Below, piece by piece: positions 35,338 to 43,736 of a stretch of 64,000 nucleotides of DNA. Location of the stretch: the NCBI GenBank assembly GCA_028753945.1, contig JAPNXP010000002.1:14701624-14765623 (forward strand), given 5' to 3'. Below the pieces are notes generated by a model. That model had not been told where the DNA came from. It worked only from the letters and a program-made list of their open reading frames with translations, and made no database searches. The position numbers were made by a program, and so were the translations under genes. How positions within the stretch are numbered: position 1 is the first letter of the stretch; each line of letters opens with the position of its first letter. This stretch comes from Hexactinellida sp. DTS-2022. Lineage: Eukaryota > Porifera > Hexactinellida.

Positions 35338-35574
35338 ATGACCTCTTATATCGTTCAAATACAAGATTTCTTCTATAAACTATGGAACATTGTATTCCTC
35401 TTCTTCATGACTCTAATACCGACCACTAATTCAAACAGGTACGGTAGAACACAGTATGGATACAGTGGTGGGAGTGCGACCGGAACGCAGAGAAGATTTG
35501 GAACTTTGAGGCATGGAGGGAAAGGACCAAAGGGTCCACCAATGGCGGGTGGGGGCGGATGAGGTCCAAGATAG
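35338..35574 (+). CDS. SELENOK: Selenoprotein K, with in-frame UGA (Sec)
   Basis: The frame from the ATG at 35338 runs 74 codons to TGA at 35560-35562, then GGT CCA AGA and TAG at 35572-35574. The protein has a hydrophobic N-terminal helix (FFYKLWNIVFLFFMTLI) and a Gly/Arg/Pro-rich tail that ends GPPMAGGGG-Sec-GPR. This matches SELENOK, whose tail is PPPMAGG-Sec-GR. SELENOK is a single-span ER membrane protein that acts in ER-associated degradation and as cofactor of the palmitoyltransferase DHHC6. The UGA is read as selenocysteine because a SECIS-like fold lies 50-120 bases downstream. The N-terminus is about 15 residues shorter than in vertebrates. An in-frame TAG lies just upstream of the ATG, so either this is the start or a short upstream exon was missed. 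Confidence 0.9.
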
Positions 35575-35610
35575 GCAGGTAAATAGACCTGCCACGTTCC
35601 ATAACTGAGT

Positions 35611-35684
35611 AATGCCAGCTGCTATAAATATGACGTCTGTTTTTAAACCTCTGGAGTAAACAAGACCGATCTGGTAGTATGGCG
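35611..35684 (+). promoter_or_regulatory. SECIS element of SELENOK
   Basis: 3' UTR fold with the SECIS hallmarks. ATGA at 35630-35633 stands opposite CGAT at 35667-35670, giving the non-Watson-Crick GA quartet. The upper helix pairs GTCTGTTT with AAACAAGAC (one bulge), with an unpaired AAA at 35645-35647 in the apical loop. The lower helix pairs AATGCCA with TGGCGTT and CTGCTA with TGGTAG. It recruits SBP2 and directs Sec insertion at the UGA. Confidence 0.85.
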
Positions 35685-36617
35685 TTATGAAACCACATTT
35701 ATTTAATTGAATTGTTTACTTTGATTTCTCTCAGTCAGTTAAGTGTACAGTTATTATTCACATGTTTCACAAACAAGTAAGCTGTTGATTTGGAGGAGTC
35801 ATAATAGTTTGTTTCCACAGGTTAATTTATTGGTATAAGTTTTTATAGTATGTAAATCCTTAAATCGTACTTTTGCAAACTTTACACATCAATGGAGAAG
35901 AAGAAATTATAAACCTTATAATTTGGGGGGAAAGTAATTGATACAGTAGACTCGCTTAATTGGTAACTTTGGTTTCAGAGAGTTGTTCCAAATGAATTGG
36001 AATCTATTGTACGTACGTATATTTAAATTATTTAAGAATAGCGATTAAAATAAATCGCCTAACTCCTTATGATACTGTATGTAGTTTTAATTGATAAATT
36101 TAGAACAGGTTTTTTTTTTCGGTAAATTTGTGGAAATGTATTTGGCATTACTGTACCTTGATATGAAAGGTTTTACACAATAGTAGAATAATAAATATGA
36201 ATCTATTGAAATATAACTAACACGTATAAAAGTACATTAGGGTATTAGTCAGAAATATTCCATAAAAGTACTTCATGCAAAGTATTTCAATTTATTCATT
36301 AAGAAAAACATTTAATCCCTATGGTATATCCTTTTGTTAATGTTGCGGGGTATAAATTAGATTGTGAATAAATCTAGATTATTATATGTTGTGTAGATAA
36401 ATTGTGCAAGTTACCTTTTAAATTTTTCAGACGGTCTATCTACTAATTACTAAAGTTTAATAAAATAATATTACAAGTAATAACTTCGAGACATATTTAT
36501 TGTAAATTTGTTTAAACAAGTTTATTTGAAACGTTAAAATTACCAAGTTAATCCTAGCTATATTATTGTACACTATTTTATAACTTTGCGGATGTTATTT
36601 CCATTTAGCGATTTCCA
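35685..36617. other. Intergenic before the GTPase-MACPF-Hog array
   Basis: Very AT-rich. At about 35943-36010, TACAGTAGACTCGCTTAATTGG and a complementary TTGGAATCTATTGTA suggest a small TA-flanked MITE. Otherwise nothing coding or structured is seen. Confidence 0.4.
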
Positions 36618-39569
36618 ATGGCATTAATCAGGAGCAAATTAGAACCAAACTCAGAGCAAGATCGAGAAATATTGCAAGAGAATGAATCACAATCAAGCTC
36701 AAATATGCCATACTTGAATCTTCCCTCTACAATGCATGATGTTCAAAAGTTAGCTCTGAAAGGTATAGAACACCCTGGAATGAGAATGCTTAGTAACAGC
36801 CTTATGGCACACAGATCATCAAACAAGGCTATTATTTTCCTCTACGGAATGACTGGATCGGGGAAATCATCAACTCTAAATCACCTCTTCAATAACCTGG
36901 ATATGCTAAAAGTTTCTGACTATCGATCTTGCACCAAAGATGTTGTTGAGTATGTTGTAACAATGACAAGTGATGATTGTAGAGTTCACAACCTTGAAAT
37001 TGGTTTCATTGATACCCCGGGGTGGGGTGATACTGATGGCACAATCCAGGACGCTGTTAATCTGTCTTCAATTGCAACATTCCTACAAATGCATCCACTA
37101 TTGAGCTCAAAAAGTCATTCTCTATTTCCAAACATTGTGCTGATAGTAGTGTCAGCTGTTGACAAACGTCTAGGCGGGGAATTTTCAAATTGTGCCTACA
37201 TGTTGAGAGCTCTATCCAAGCTTCATGTTGTCGACAAATCACGCCCGAATGTTGTATTTGTATTGACTAATGCGAGTTCAGTTCCCAAAGGCAGATATAA
37301 ATGTGTGAAAAAGTATAAGACGGATCAAATTAAAGTTATGTGTCGTCAGTATCTGGGAATATCATCACCTGTGGTCTGGATTGAAAATGATTTTGTCGGC
37401 AATGAGCTGGAGAGGGATGGTGACTGGACTTTCCTTTTTGATAGAGAAAAGCAACCGCTAAATCTTTTTGAGGCAATGATCTCACTTTTCACAGAGAGCA
37501 GAGACGATATAGGCTTAGAGGCTGTCCGTATGTGTTTCAGCGGGAATTGTTCTAACCTTTTGAACCCCAAACCAGGCTTGAGCGTCCCAGGCAGAGCAGT
37601 ATCCCGTAAAGGTGCGAGTAAAGTGGTTGAATTGAATGATCAGGAAATGAACTGGCATTTAAGTATAATCAAAGAACTTAAATTATTGGTAAATACTGAA
37701 GTTACACAGGAACTTAGGGAATATACTAACTCGCATAAAGACATTGCTCGTTTTGAAGAAATGGTCCCAATGTTAACATATTTGCAAGAATCAGGAATCA
37801 CAAAGTTATCTGAACTCGAAAAAAGAACGCTATACGAAATTGAGAGCATGCTTAAACCATTTCTTATCAACAGAACAGATAAGTTTATACTTTTGGAAGT
37901 TTTCAAAGTACACTACAAGTCTTTCTTGGACATAGTGCAAGTTGTTGGCTGTGGCTATAACACTGAAAATAGAAGTATCTCGGACTTACGAATTTTCGAT
38001 ATAAAAACATTGGATTGTGAATTTGACTACAACGTTGGCATTTACATTCCAAAATGTATTGACACAACTCTTATACAGTACACAACAATAACTTGTGTAG
38101 AAAATGATCAGCCAGCTCATGATACAGATACGCATAATACTGAAGTTGTTCCGGCTAGAATATTTGGATTTGAGATCATTCATAATCTATACACTTTCGA
38201 AACAAACAAACACCTTGCAAAAATAAACCATAATCAAGGAATTGTAAAATCAATACAGGAGCTGCCAACTTCTGCAATCGATAACAGCAACACTGTTACT
38301 CGTGCCTATTCAGATTTTTTTAGAATTTATGGAAACTTGGAGATACACAGTGCGGTGGTAAGTGGGAGAATATCCGGTTGTGTGACGATGTATAATAGTT
38401 CCAATCAATATATCGTCGAGCGTCAAATATGTGCAGTTCTTGAGAATAAAATAACTGCAATCAAGGAGAATAATATCCAAAATGATGTTTTTTTAGAAGT
38501 TGACTTTGATGTTGACAATGTACCTTTGGAATTTGTTGGAGGTGATCAAAGCCACTATTGCCCTACTATAAACCAATTAACCCATGAAAAGTGGAATGCT
38601 TGGGTTGACTCAATTCTAAGCAATCCAATATTTCACCCTGATTATTATGGAATGTCGCCTATTTATAACCTGGTAAAAACGATCGATTCTAACAAAGGAA
38701 ATGAAATGCAAATAGCATACGATACGGTATACAAGAACATAACCCATAGACTATGTAACCCACTTTCGAATATAATCTCAGATAAAGAACCCGATAGATT
38801 GAGAGACGCAAAGTCAAGATTGCATGCTAGTAATATAGCAAAACACACTATAAATCATAGCAACACTAACAATGCATGTTTCCCAGGGAATGCAAGAGTG
38901 GAGTTGAGAGGAGGAGAGAGAGTTAGGATGGATGAATTGAAGATAGGAGACCACGTGTTATCCATCCACCCAACTACAGGCAAACCTGTCTACTCCAGAG
39001 TGTACCTCTGGGCACACCGAGACACACACATCACAGCCACATTCCTCCACATCACACATCCTCACGGACACCTGCACATCTCTGCTAGCCATCTGATCCT
39101 GAGTGGAGACCAGAGGAGACCAGTGCCAGCTGATCAGTTGCGAGTGGGAGACAGTATCCACTTTCTCTCTCCCTGTCTGTCCCAGCAGCAGCAGCAGCAG
39201 CAGCAGCTGGATGGGAAGGAGGAGGGGGAGAGAGGAGACTCCCACACACTCATCTCAGTGCCCGTGCTACACATACACACGTGTACACAGGTGGGGTACT
39301 ACGCTCCCTTCACTATGAACAGCTATATATTAGTGGATGGCATAGCAGCCAGTGTATTCAGTGTAACAGAACAATCAATGTCTCAGATTGCATATTTTCA
39401 AACCATTGGACAGTCTCTATTCTACCCGATGCGTTTACTCGACAGACTTGGATTTGGGACAATAGTTGGTACTTATTTGGATAAAGACACCAAAATTCAT
39501 AAGTACGCTCAGTTTCTAAAAGGCTCATATCAGGTACTTAAACCTTTAATGAATTGTTTAAAATATTAA
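36618..39569 (+). CDS. GTPase-MACPF-Hog protein, array member 1 (mosaic C-terminus)
   Basis: One exon, 983 residues. The P-loop GYG-type GTPase starts with GMTGSGKS at 77-84, with IDTPGWGDT as G3. G4 is atypical (VLTNASS). A helical linker follows, then a MACPF/perforin-like domain from about VVGCGYN to SPIYNLV, with its signature YSDFFRIYGNL at 564 and FVGG...WNAWVDSILSNP after it. Unlike its neighbours it has no degenerate Hint: the MACPF leads straight to a Hint whose Cys is residue 754 (ACFPGNARVELRGG), with the SASH motif and eight Gln. DNA from 38877 to about 39313 is nearly identical to the other members. After that the sequence departs: TMNSYILVDGIAASVFS, then a different tail with FYPMRLLDRLG and IHKYAQFL, a Hedgehog-like sterol-recognition region. 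There is no signal peptide. GTPase and pore-former roles are inferred. Confidence 0.8.
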   Translation: MALIRSKLEPNSEQDREILQENESQSSSNMPYLNLPSTMHDVQKLALKGIEHPGMRMLSNSLMAHRSSNKAIIFLYGMTGSGKSSTLNHLFNNLDMLKVSDYRSCTKDVVEYVVTMTSDDCRVHNLEIGFIDTPGWGDTDGTIQDAVNLSSIATFLQMHPLLSSKSHSLFPNIVLIVVSAVDKRLGGEFSNCAYMLRALSKLHVVDKSRPNVVFVLTNASSVPKGRYKCVKKYKTDQIKVMCRQYLGISSPVVWIENDFVGNELERDGDWTFLFDREKQPLNLFEAMISLFTESRDDIGLEAVRMCFSGNCSNLLNPKPGLSVPGRAVSRKGASKVVELNDQEMNWHLSIIKELKLLVNTEVTQELREYTNSHKDIARFEEMVPMLTYLQESGITKLSELEKRTLYEIESMLKPFLINRTDKFILLEVFKVHYKSFLDIVQVVGCGYNTENRSISDLRIFDIKTLDCEFDYNVGIYIPKCIDTTLIQYTTITCVENDQPAHDTDTHNTEVVPARIFGFEIIHNLYTFETNKHLAKINHNQGIVKSIQELPTSAIDNSNTVTRAYSDFFRIYGNLEIHSAVVSGRISGCVTMYNSSNQYIVERQICAVLENKITAIKENNIQNDVFLEVDFDVDNVPLEFVGGDQSHYCPTINQLTHEKWNAWVDSILSNPIFHPDYYGMSPIYNLVKTIDSNKGNEMQIAYDTVYKNITHRLCNPLSNIISDKEPDRLRDAKSRLHASNIAKHTINHSNTNNACFPGNARVELRGGERVRMDELKIGDHVLSIHPTTGKPVYSRVYLWAHRDTHITATFLHITHPHGHLHISASHLILSGDQRRPVPADQLRVGDSIHFLSPCLSQQQQQQQQLDGKEEGERGDSHTLISVPVLHIHTCTQVGYYAPFTMNSYILVDGIAASVFSVTEQSMSQIAYFQTIGQSLFYPMRLLDRLGFGTIVGTYLDKDTKIHKYAQFLKGSYQVLKPLMNCLKY

Positions 39570-39752
39570 ACTCAAATAATAAACTATTAGTCAAGTTTGA
39601 GTAATTGTAATTATTTCTTGAATATGTAGAGTGTAAGAGCTTCACTGTAAACTAATATTCAACGTTAAATTGCCGAAATAAACTGGTTATTAAATATTAA
39701 CATTTAAAGTCTAAATTGTTTACAGCAGCATTAGCAACATTATTACACTGCA

Positions 39753-42700
39753 ATGAATTATTTTCAGCTACCCTCATCTCCCATTGAAGTGAACTGTATG
39801 ATGAAAACGAATTATCACCATGGGATGAGAATGGTGCAGGCAAGTTTGAATGCACAACGAGCTTGCAATGAAGCAATAATATTTGTTTATGGCCAGACTG
39901 GAGCGGGTAAAACATCCTCCCTTAATCACTTATTTGATTCTGAAATTATTCCAAAGTCGAAAAGAGGAATATCTGATACACATTCTGTTTCAGAGTATAT
40001 GTCAGTGATGAGTAGTCCTAAATGGGAGGTGACAAACCTTGAAATTGGGTTTATTGATCTCCCAGGTTGGGGTGACACACATGGAGATGCACAAGACGCT
40101 AGGAATTTAGCCGCAATTGAACAGTTCACAATGGGTCATCGTCATTTGGGTTCTAGACTTTACAAGTGCTATCCCAACATAATCCTTATAGTATTCAATG
40201 TCATGGAAGAACGGTTGGAAGGCCCAGAATCGAACGCAGCGAGAATGCTACGGATGCTAAATGAACTTCGTGTGGTGGATATTAAACACCCTAACGTCGT
40301 GGTGGTGTTGACTCACGCAATGAGTCTCCCACCCCTTATATTCCAAGAATCTTTGAGGGACATAGAACGGATTATTAAAACTCTAACCAAGACATTTTTG
40401 AAAGTTGAAGCTAGGGTTGTATATGTTGAAAACAACACTTCAGGGTTTCCTCTGAAGAAAGAAGGGGAATGGACTGTTCTAGCGGATGGAACACTGCAAC
40501 CTATAAACCTCTTCGATGCAATGATTGATCTCATGACGGAGTCTGGTGACGAAGTGGGGGTGGAAGCAGTTAGATTGTACTTTCGGGATAGAGGATCGAA
40601 CAAACCGATCGAACTAAGGAAAGTAGAAACTAACTGTGTACCTAGGACAGCCGAAGAAAAGTGGAGAGCAATTATAATCCTAAATAATAAGAAGATGACT
40701 GATACCGAAGTTCTGCGTAGAATTAAGGTATACCGTCGAGAACATCCAGATATAGCTCAAGACAGATTACTTCCGTTATCTTTTGAATTGAATAAAGCGG
40801 GTTTCATGAAAATAGCAGATTTCGAGTCTCTTAATGTTGATGAGGTAGAGAGTTATCTTGAACCTTATTTGCTGGGTGAGCTGGAGAAAAAGATTCTAAT
40901 GGAAGTGTTCGGAGTGAAGTCAAGAACTTTGCCAGATTTAGTCAATTCAGTAGGACGAGGATTCGATATAGAGCATCACTGCTTTCTCCATCCAATCCTA
41001 AAACCAATGACAGATTATTATATTACTAATGGGGTGAATGTTCCAACATGTATGAGGGCAGTCCCATTGGAAGAGTTAATGATGGTTTGTAAAGTAGAAG
41101 AGCTCGATGATAAGGATACCTCATTTAAAGCAAGCAAACCGCCATCGCTGCATATGGAATCTAAGGATAACTGTCAGCAGAAATTAAAACCAGTTTCCCT
41201 TTGTCCTATAAGTCCTATTACATCAGAGGCTAAATACTTCCCTGAAGAACTAAGTATTTATAAATTTATATTCACAATAACTCGCAATGTAATGAACATA
41301 GAATTCGTGATTCACGAAGAACTTATTAAGCAAGTGAGTGAGGAGTTCATTCAAGATATCAACGAACTTCCGTTGAACTTTACCTTGCTTGAAGAGGACA
41401 CTATTGCAGTAGACGTTGCTTATGAGCAATTCTTTAAGAAATACGGACAATACTTTGTGCTAGGATGCAAGAGTGGGGGTCGCATTATCGGAGAATTAAA
41501 TCTAAAATGCAGAGATCAAGATGTGATTCAAACCAAAGCAATAGTCCAACAGTATGTGAGTGCGTACTTAGCTACACTACAGTCGACTACAGATAAAAAC
41601 GAATACAAATTTGATGATGAACTCTTCAACAAAATCCTACAGGCACCTCTAAGCTGGGAAGGAGGGATTAAACCAGAATTCTGTGAGAGCTTAAGAGACA
41701 TCAGTTCAGAACTTTGGCATGTCTGGATCAAATCGCTAAAACAAAAATCGAATATTTTAACCGATGTGGATAACAACTTAAGACTAATTCCAATCTACCA
41801 ATTCGCAAGTTGCATAAGCAAACCAATCAGTGAACGACTCAAAGAAGCAATCTCTGTCTTAAGCCCTGGACTCTATTTATTTGATACTGAATTTACCATC
41901 GAACAAACTCCGATACCAGAAGATAGCATCCATGATGAGGGATTTGGAGCTAATCGTAGGAGAACTCAGAGTAGATCTAAACAAACTAGATCGGTACCAA
42001 CTTTGACCAGAAATTTAGCATCCGATGAAGCTGACACTGGGACTAGTGATTGTTCGAAAGGCGGATTTCCAGGAAATGCAAAAGTAAGGAAAAGGGGGGT
42101 CAATGGAGGGCCAATTGAAGTAAATATGGATACAATCAAAGAAGGTGATTACTTATTGTGTGCTAATTCACAAGGTAAAGTAAATTATGAAATAATAAGT
42201 CACATGAAAAAGGAAGCAAAGAAAAAAGTAATATATCTTATAATTTCCGATAATGTTGATAAGGTTACAATTGGGTACAAACATCGGATAGTACACGGAG
42301 GCCTTAGTAGTGCAACAGTAGCAGAAGAACTTAAGTTGGGGCACAAAATTTACAGTGTTGCATTTAAAGCAAATGAAGTTAAACCAACTACATTACTAAA
42401 TATTGGTATTATCCCACAAGTTGGAAACTATATACCCATAATGGAGAAAGGAAATATAATTGTTAATGGGATTGTATGTGAAAATCCAGATAATTGTTTC
42501 CCAGGGAATGCAAGAGTGGAGTTGAGAGGAGGAGAGAGAGTTAGGATGGATGAATTGAAGATAGGAGACCACGTGTTATCCATCCATCCAACTACAGGCA
42601 AACCTGTCTACTCCAGAGTGTACCTCTGGGCACACCGAGACACACACATCACAGCCACATTCCTCCACATCACACATCCTCACGGACACCTGCACATCTC

Positions 42701-43238
42701 TGCTAGCCATCTGATCCTGAGTGGAGACCAGAGGAGACCAGTGCCAGCTGATCAGTTGCGAGTGGGAGACAGTATCCACTTTCTCTCTCCCTGTCTGTCC
42801 CAGCAGCAGCAGCAGCAGCAGCAGCAGCTGGATGGGAAGGAGGAGGGGGAGAGAGGAGACTCCCACACACTCATCTCAGTGCCCGTGCTACACATACACA
42901 CATGTACACAGGTGGGGTACTACGCTCCCTTCACCAACAACGGATTCATTGTGGTGGATGGCATAGCAGCCAGTGTGTACAGTCATCTCTCTACTCACTC
43001 TCAATCAGACAGCAGCAGCAGCAGCTGGCTGTGGAGTGGCGTGTGTCGCGGTGTGACTAGTGGACTGGTGCACCAGTTTGGTATGCATAGAGTGGGTCAG
43101 TGTGTGCTGACACCAGTACGAGTGGCATATAAGTTGGGTGCGGGGAGTGTGCTGAGTCGCCAGATGGACACAAACACACACATACACAAGTACTGTCAGT
43201 GGTTACTAGACACTTTTAATCCATCCAATATTACATAA
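39753..43238 (+). CDS. GTPase-MACPF-pseudoHint-Hog protein, array member 2
   Basis: One exon, 1161 residues; an in-frame TAG precedes the ATG. Domains in order: GTPase with G1 GQTGAGKT at 47-54 and G3 DLPG at 102-105, and LTHAMS at the G4 position without the usual Asp; a helical linker (about 300-395); and MACPF-like (about 397-705), with VGRGFDI at its start, signature YEQFFKKYGQYF at 557, then WEGG and LWHVWIKSLKQ. A first Hint-like module at 770 begins GGFPGNAKVRKRG with Gly instead of the catalytic Cys. A canonical Hint follows with Cys915 (NCFPGNARVELRGG), GDHVLSIHPTTGKPVYS, SASHLILS, nine Gln, YYAPFTNNGFIVVDGIAASVY, and a C-terminal region ending HIHKYCQWLL. The last corresponds to the Hog sterol-recognition tail. 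Predicted autoprocessing would cut before Cys915. No signal peptide or membrane span is seen. Confidence 0.82.
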   Translation: MNYFQLPSSPIEVNCMMKTNYHHGMRMVQASLNAQRACNEAIIFVYGQTGAGKTSSLNHLFDSEIIPKSKRGISDTHSVSEYMSVMSSPKWEVTNLEIGFIDLPGWGDTHGDAQDARNLAAIEQFTMGHRHLGSRLYKCYPNIILIVFNVMEERLEGPESNAARMLRMLNELRVVDIKHPNVVVVLTHAMSLPPLIFQESLRDIERIIKTLTKTFLKVEARVVYVENNTSGFPLKKEGEWTVLADGTLQPINLFDAMIDLMTESGDEVGVEAVRLYFRDRGSNKPIELRKVETNCVPRTAEEKWRAIIILNNKKMTDTEVLRRIKVYRREHPDIAQDRLLPLSFELNKAGFMKIADFESLNVDEVESYLEPYLLGELEKKILMEVFGVKSRTLPDLVNSVGRGFDIEHHCFLHPILKPMTDYYITNGVNVPTCMRAVPLEELMMVCKVEELDDKDTSFKASKPPSLHMESKDNCQQKLKPVSLCPISPITSEAKYFPEELSIYKFIFTITRNVMNIEFVIHEELIKQVSEEFIQDINELPLNFTLLEEDTIAVDVAYEQFFKKYGQYFVLGCKSGGRIIGELNLKCRDQDVIQTKAIVQQYVSAYLATLQSTTDKNEYKFDDELFNKILQAPLSWEGGIKPEFCESLRDISSELWHVWIKSLKQKSNILTDVDNNLRLIPIYQFASCISKPISERLKEAISVLSPGLYLFDTEFTIEQTPIPEDSIHDEGFGANRRRTQSRSKQTRSVPTLTRNLASDEADTGTSDCSKGGFPGNAKVRKRGVNGGPIEVNMDTIKEGDYLLCANSQGKVNYEIISHMKKEAKKKVIYLIISDNVDKVTIGYKHRIVHGGLSSATVAEELKLGHKIYSVAFKANEVKPTTLLNIGIIPQVGNYIPIMEKGNIIVNGIVCENPDNCFPGNARVELRGGERVRMDELKIGDHVLSIHPTTGKPVYSRVYLWAHRDTHITATFLHITHPHGHLHISASHLILSGDQRRPVPADQLRVGDSIHFLSPCLSQQQQQQQQQLDGKEEGERGDSHTLISVPVLHIHTCTQVGYYAPFTNNGFIVVDGIAASVYSHLSTHSQSDSSSSSWLWSGVCRGVTSGLVHQFGMHRVGQCVLTPVRVAYKLGAGSVLSRQMDTNTHIHKYCQWLLDTFNPSNIT
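42495..43207 (+). repeat. Homogenised Hog-coding tract, present eight times
   Basis: About 0.7 kb of nearly identical DNA, including silent sites, begins at the TGT codon of the catalytic Cys. Copies: 38877-39313 (truncated match), 42495-43207, 46587-47303, 50474-51192, 54127-54868, 58290-59037, 60331-59620 (minus) and 64000-63371 (minus, partial). Each has a CAG run giving 8, 9, 10, 11, 7, 9, 7 and 8 Gln respectively. The tract is visibly richer in G+C than the preceding 2-3 kb of each gene. Confidence 0.93.
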
Positions 43239-43736
43239 TGATTTCTATTTTGAACATATTGGGAATTATTGTATTTACAATTAGTTGTAATTTGTAATAC
43301 TGTTTCTAATCTTAAATTGTTGCCTTTGAACTCTATGCCCAATTTTATCATCGTTGATTTAACAGTATTCATTTGTTTTGCATTTCCTTTTATGAAAGGA
43401 GTGAATAAGTAATATCATTGATTATTGTAACTAAAATTAAGTACAGTGGAGTTCGCTTGATAGCAGCCCTTATTTGCCACTATTAAAATCTGGTTGCTAA
43501 TAGGCAAATGTTGCTAATAGGGGAATTAAATTAACTGTATTATCACGCTTGGGCTAATAAAGCAATATTATTAATAATTATAATAAATTGCTAATAGGGG
43601 AGTTGATAATAAAGCAACTCCACAGTATTTCGAATTGACCATATCCTATTACCTATTTATATTGAATAGGGATATAATATATTGGTACATACTAATTGTA
43701 TACCTGTTCCATAATTTATTTAATAGAATATTTAGA
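43239..43736. other. Spacer between array members 2 and 3
   Basis: AT-rich spacer mostly filled by the inverted-repeat element at 43444-43625. No coding content is seen apart from an ATG-less upstream extension of member 3. Confidence 0.45.
43444..43625. mobile_element. TA-flanked inverted-repeat MITE
   Basis: Flanked by TA at 43442-43443 and 43626-43627, with inverted ends CAGTGGAGTTCGCTTGATA and (complement) CTGTGGAGTTGCTTTATTA. Internal GCTAATAGG words repeat. This is a mariner/pogo-type non-autonomous element just upstream of member 3. Confidence 0.7.

Noticed and set aside
42576..42866. Antisense frame with a poly-Leu stretch, repeated opposite every Hog tract
   Set aside because: It is the complement of the CAG/poly-Gln run and appears only because the tract is homogenised; no independent codon signal or start context.
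43635..43736. N-terminal extension of array member 3
   Set aside because: The extension begins at TTG and encodes AT-driven hydrophobic residues; the ATG at 43737 starts MAERLARS, like MAE starts of members 4, 6 and 7.
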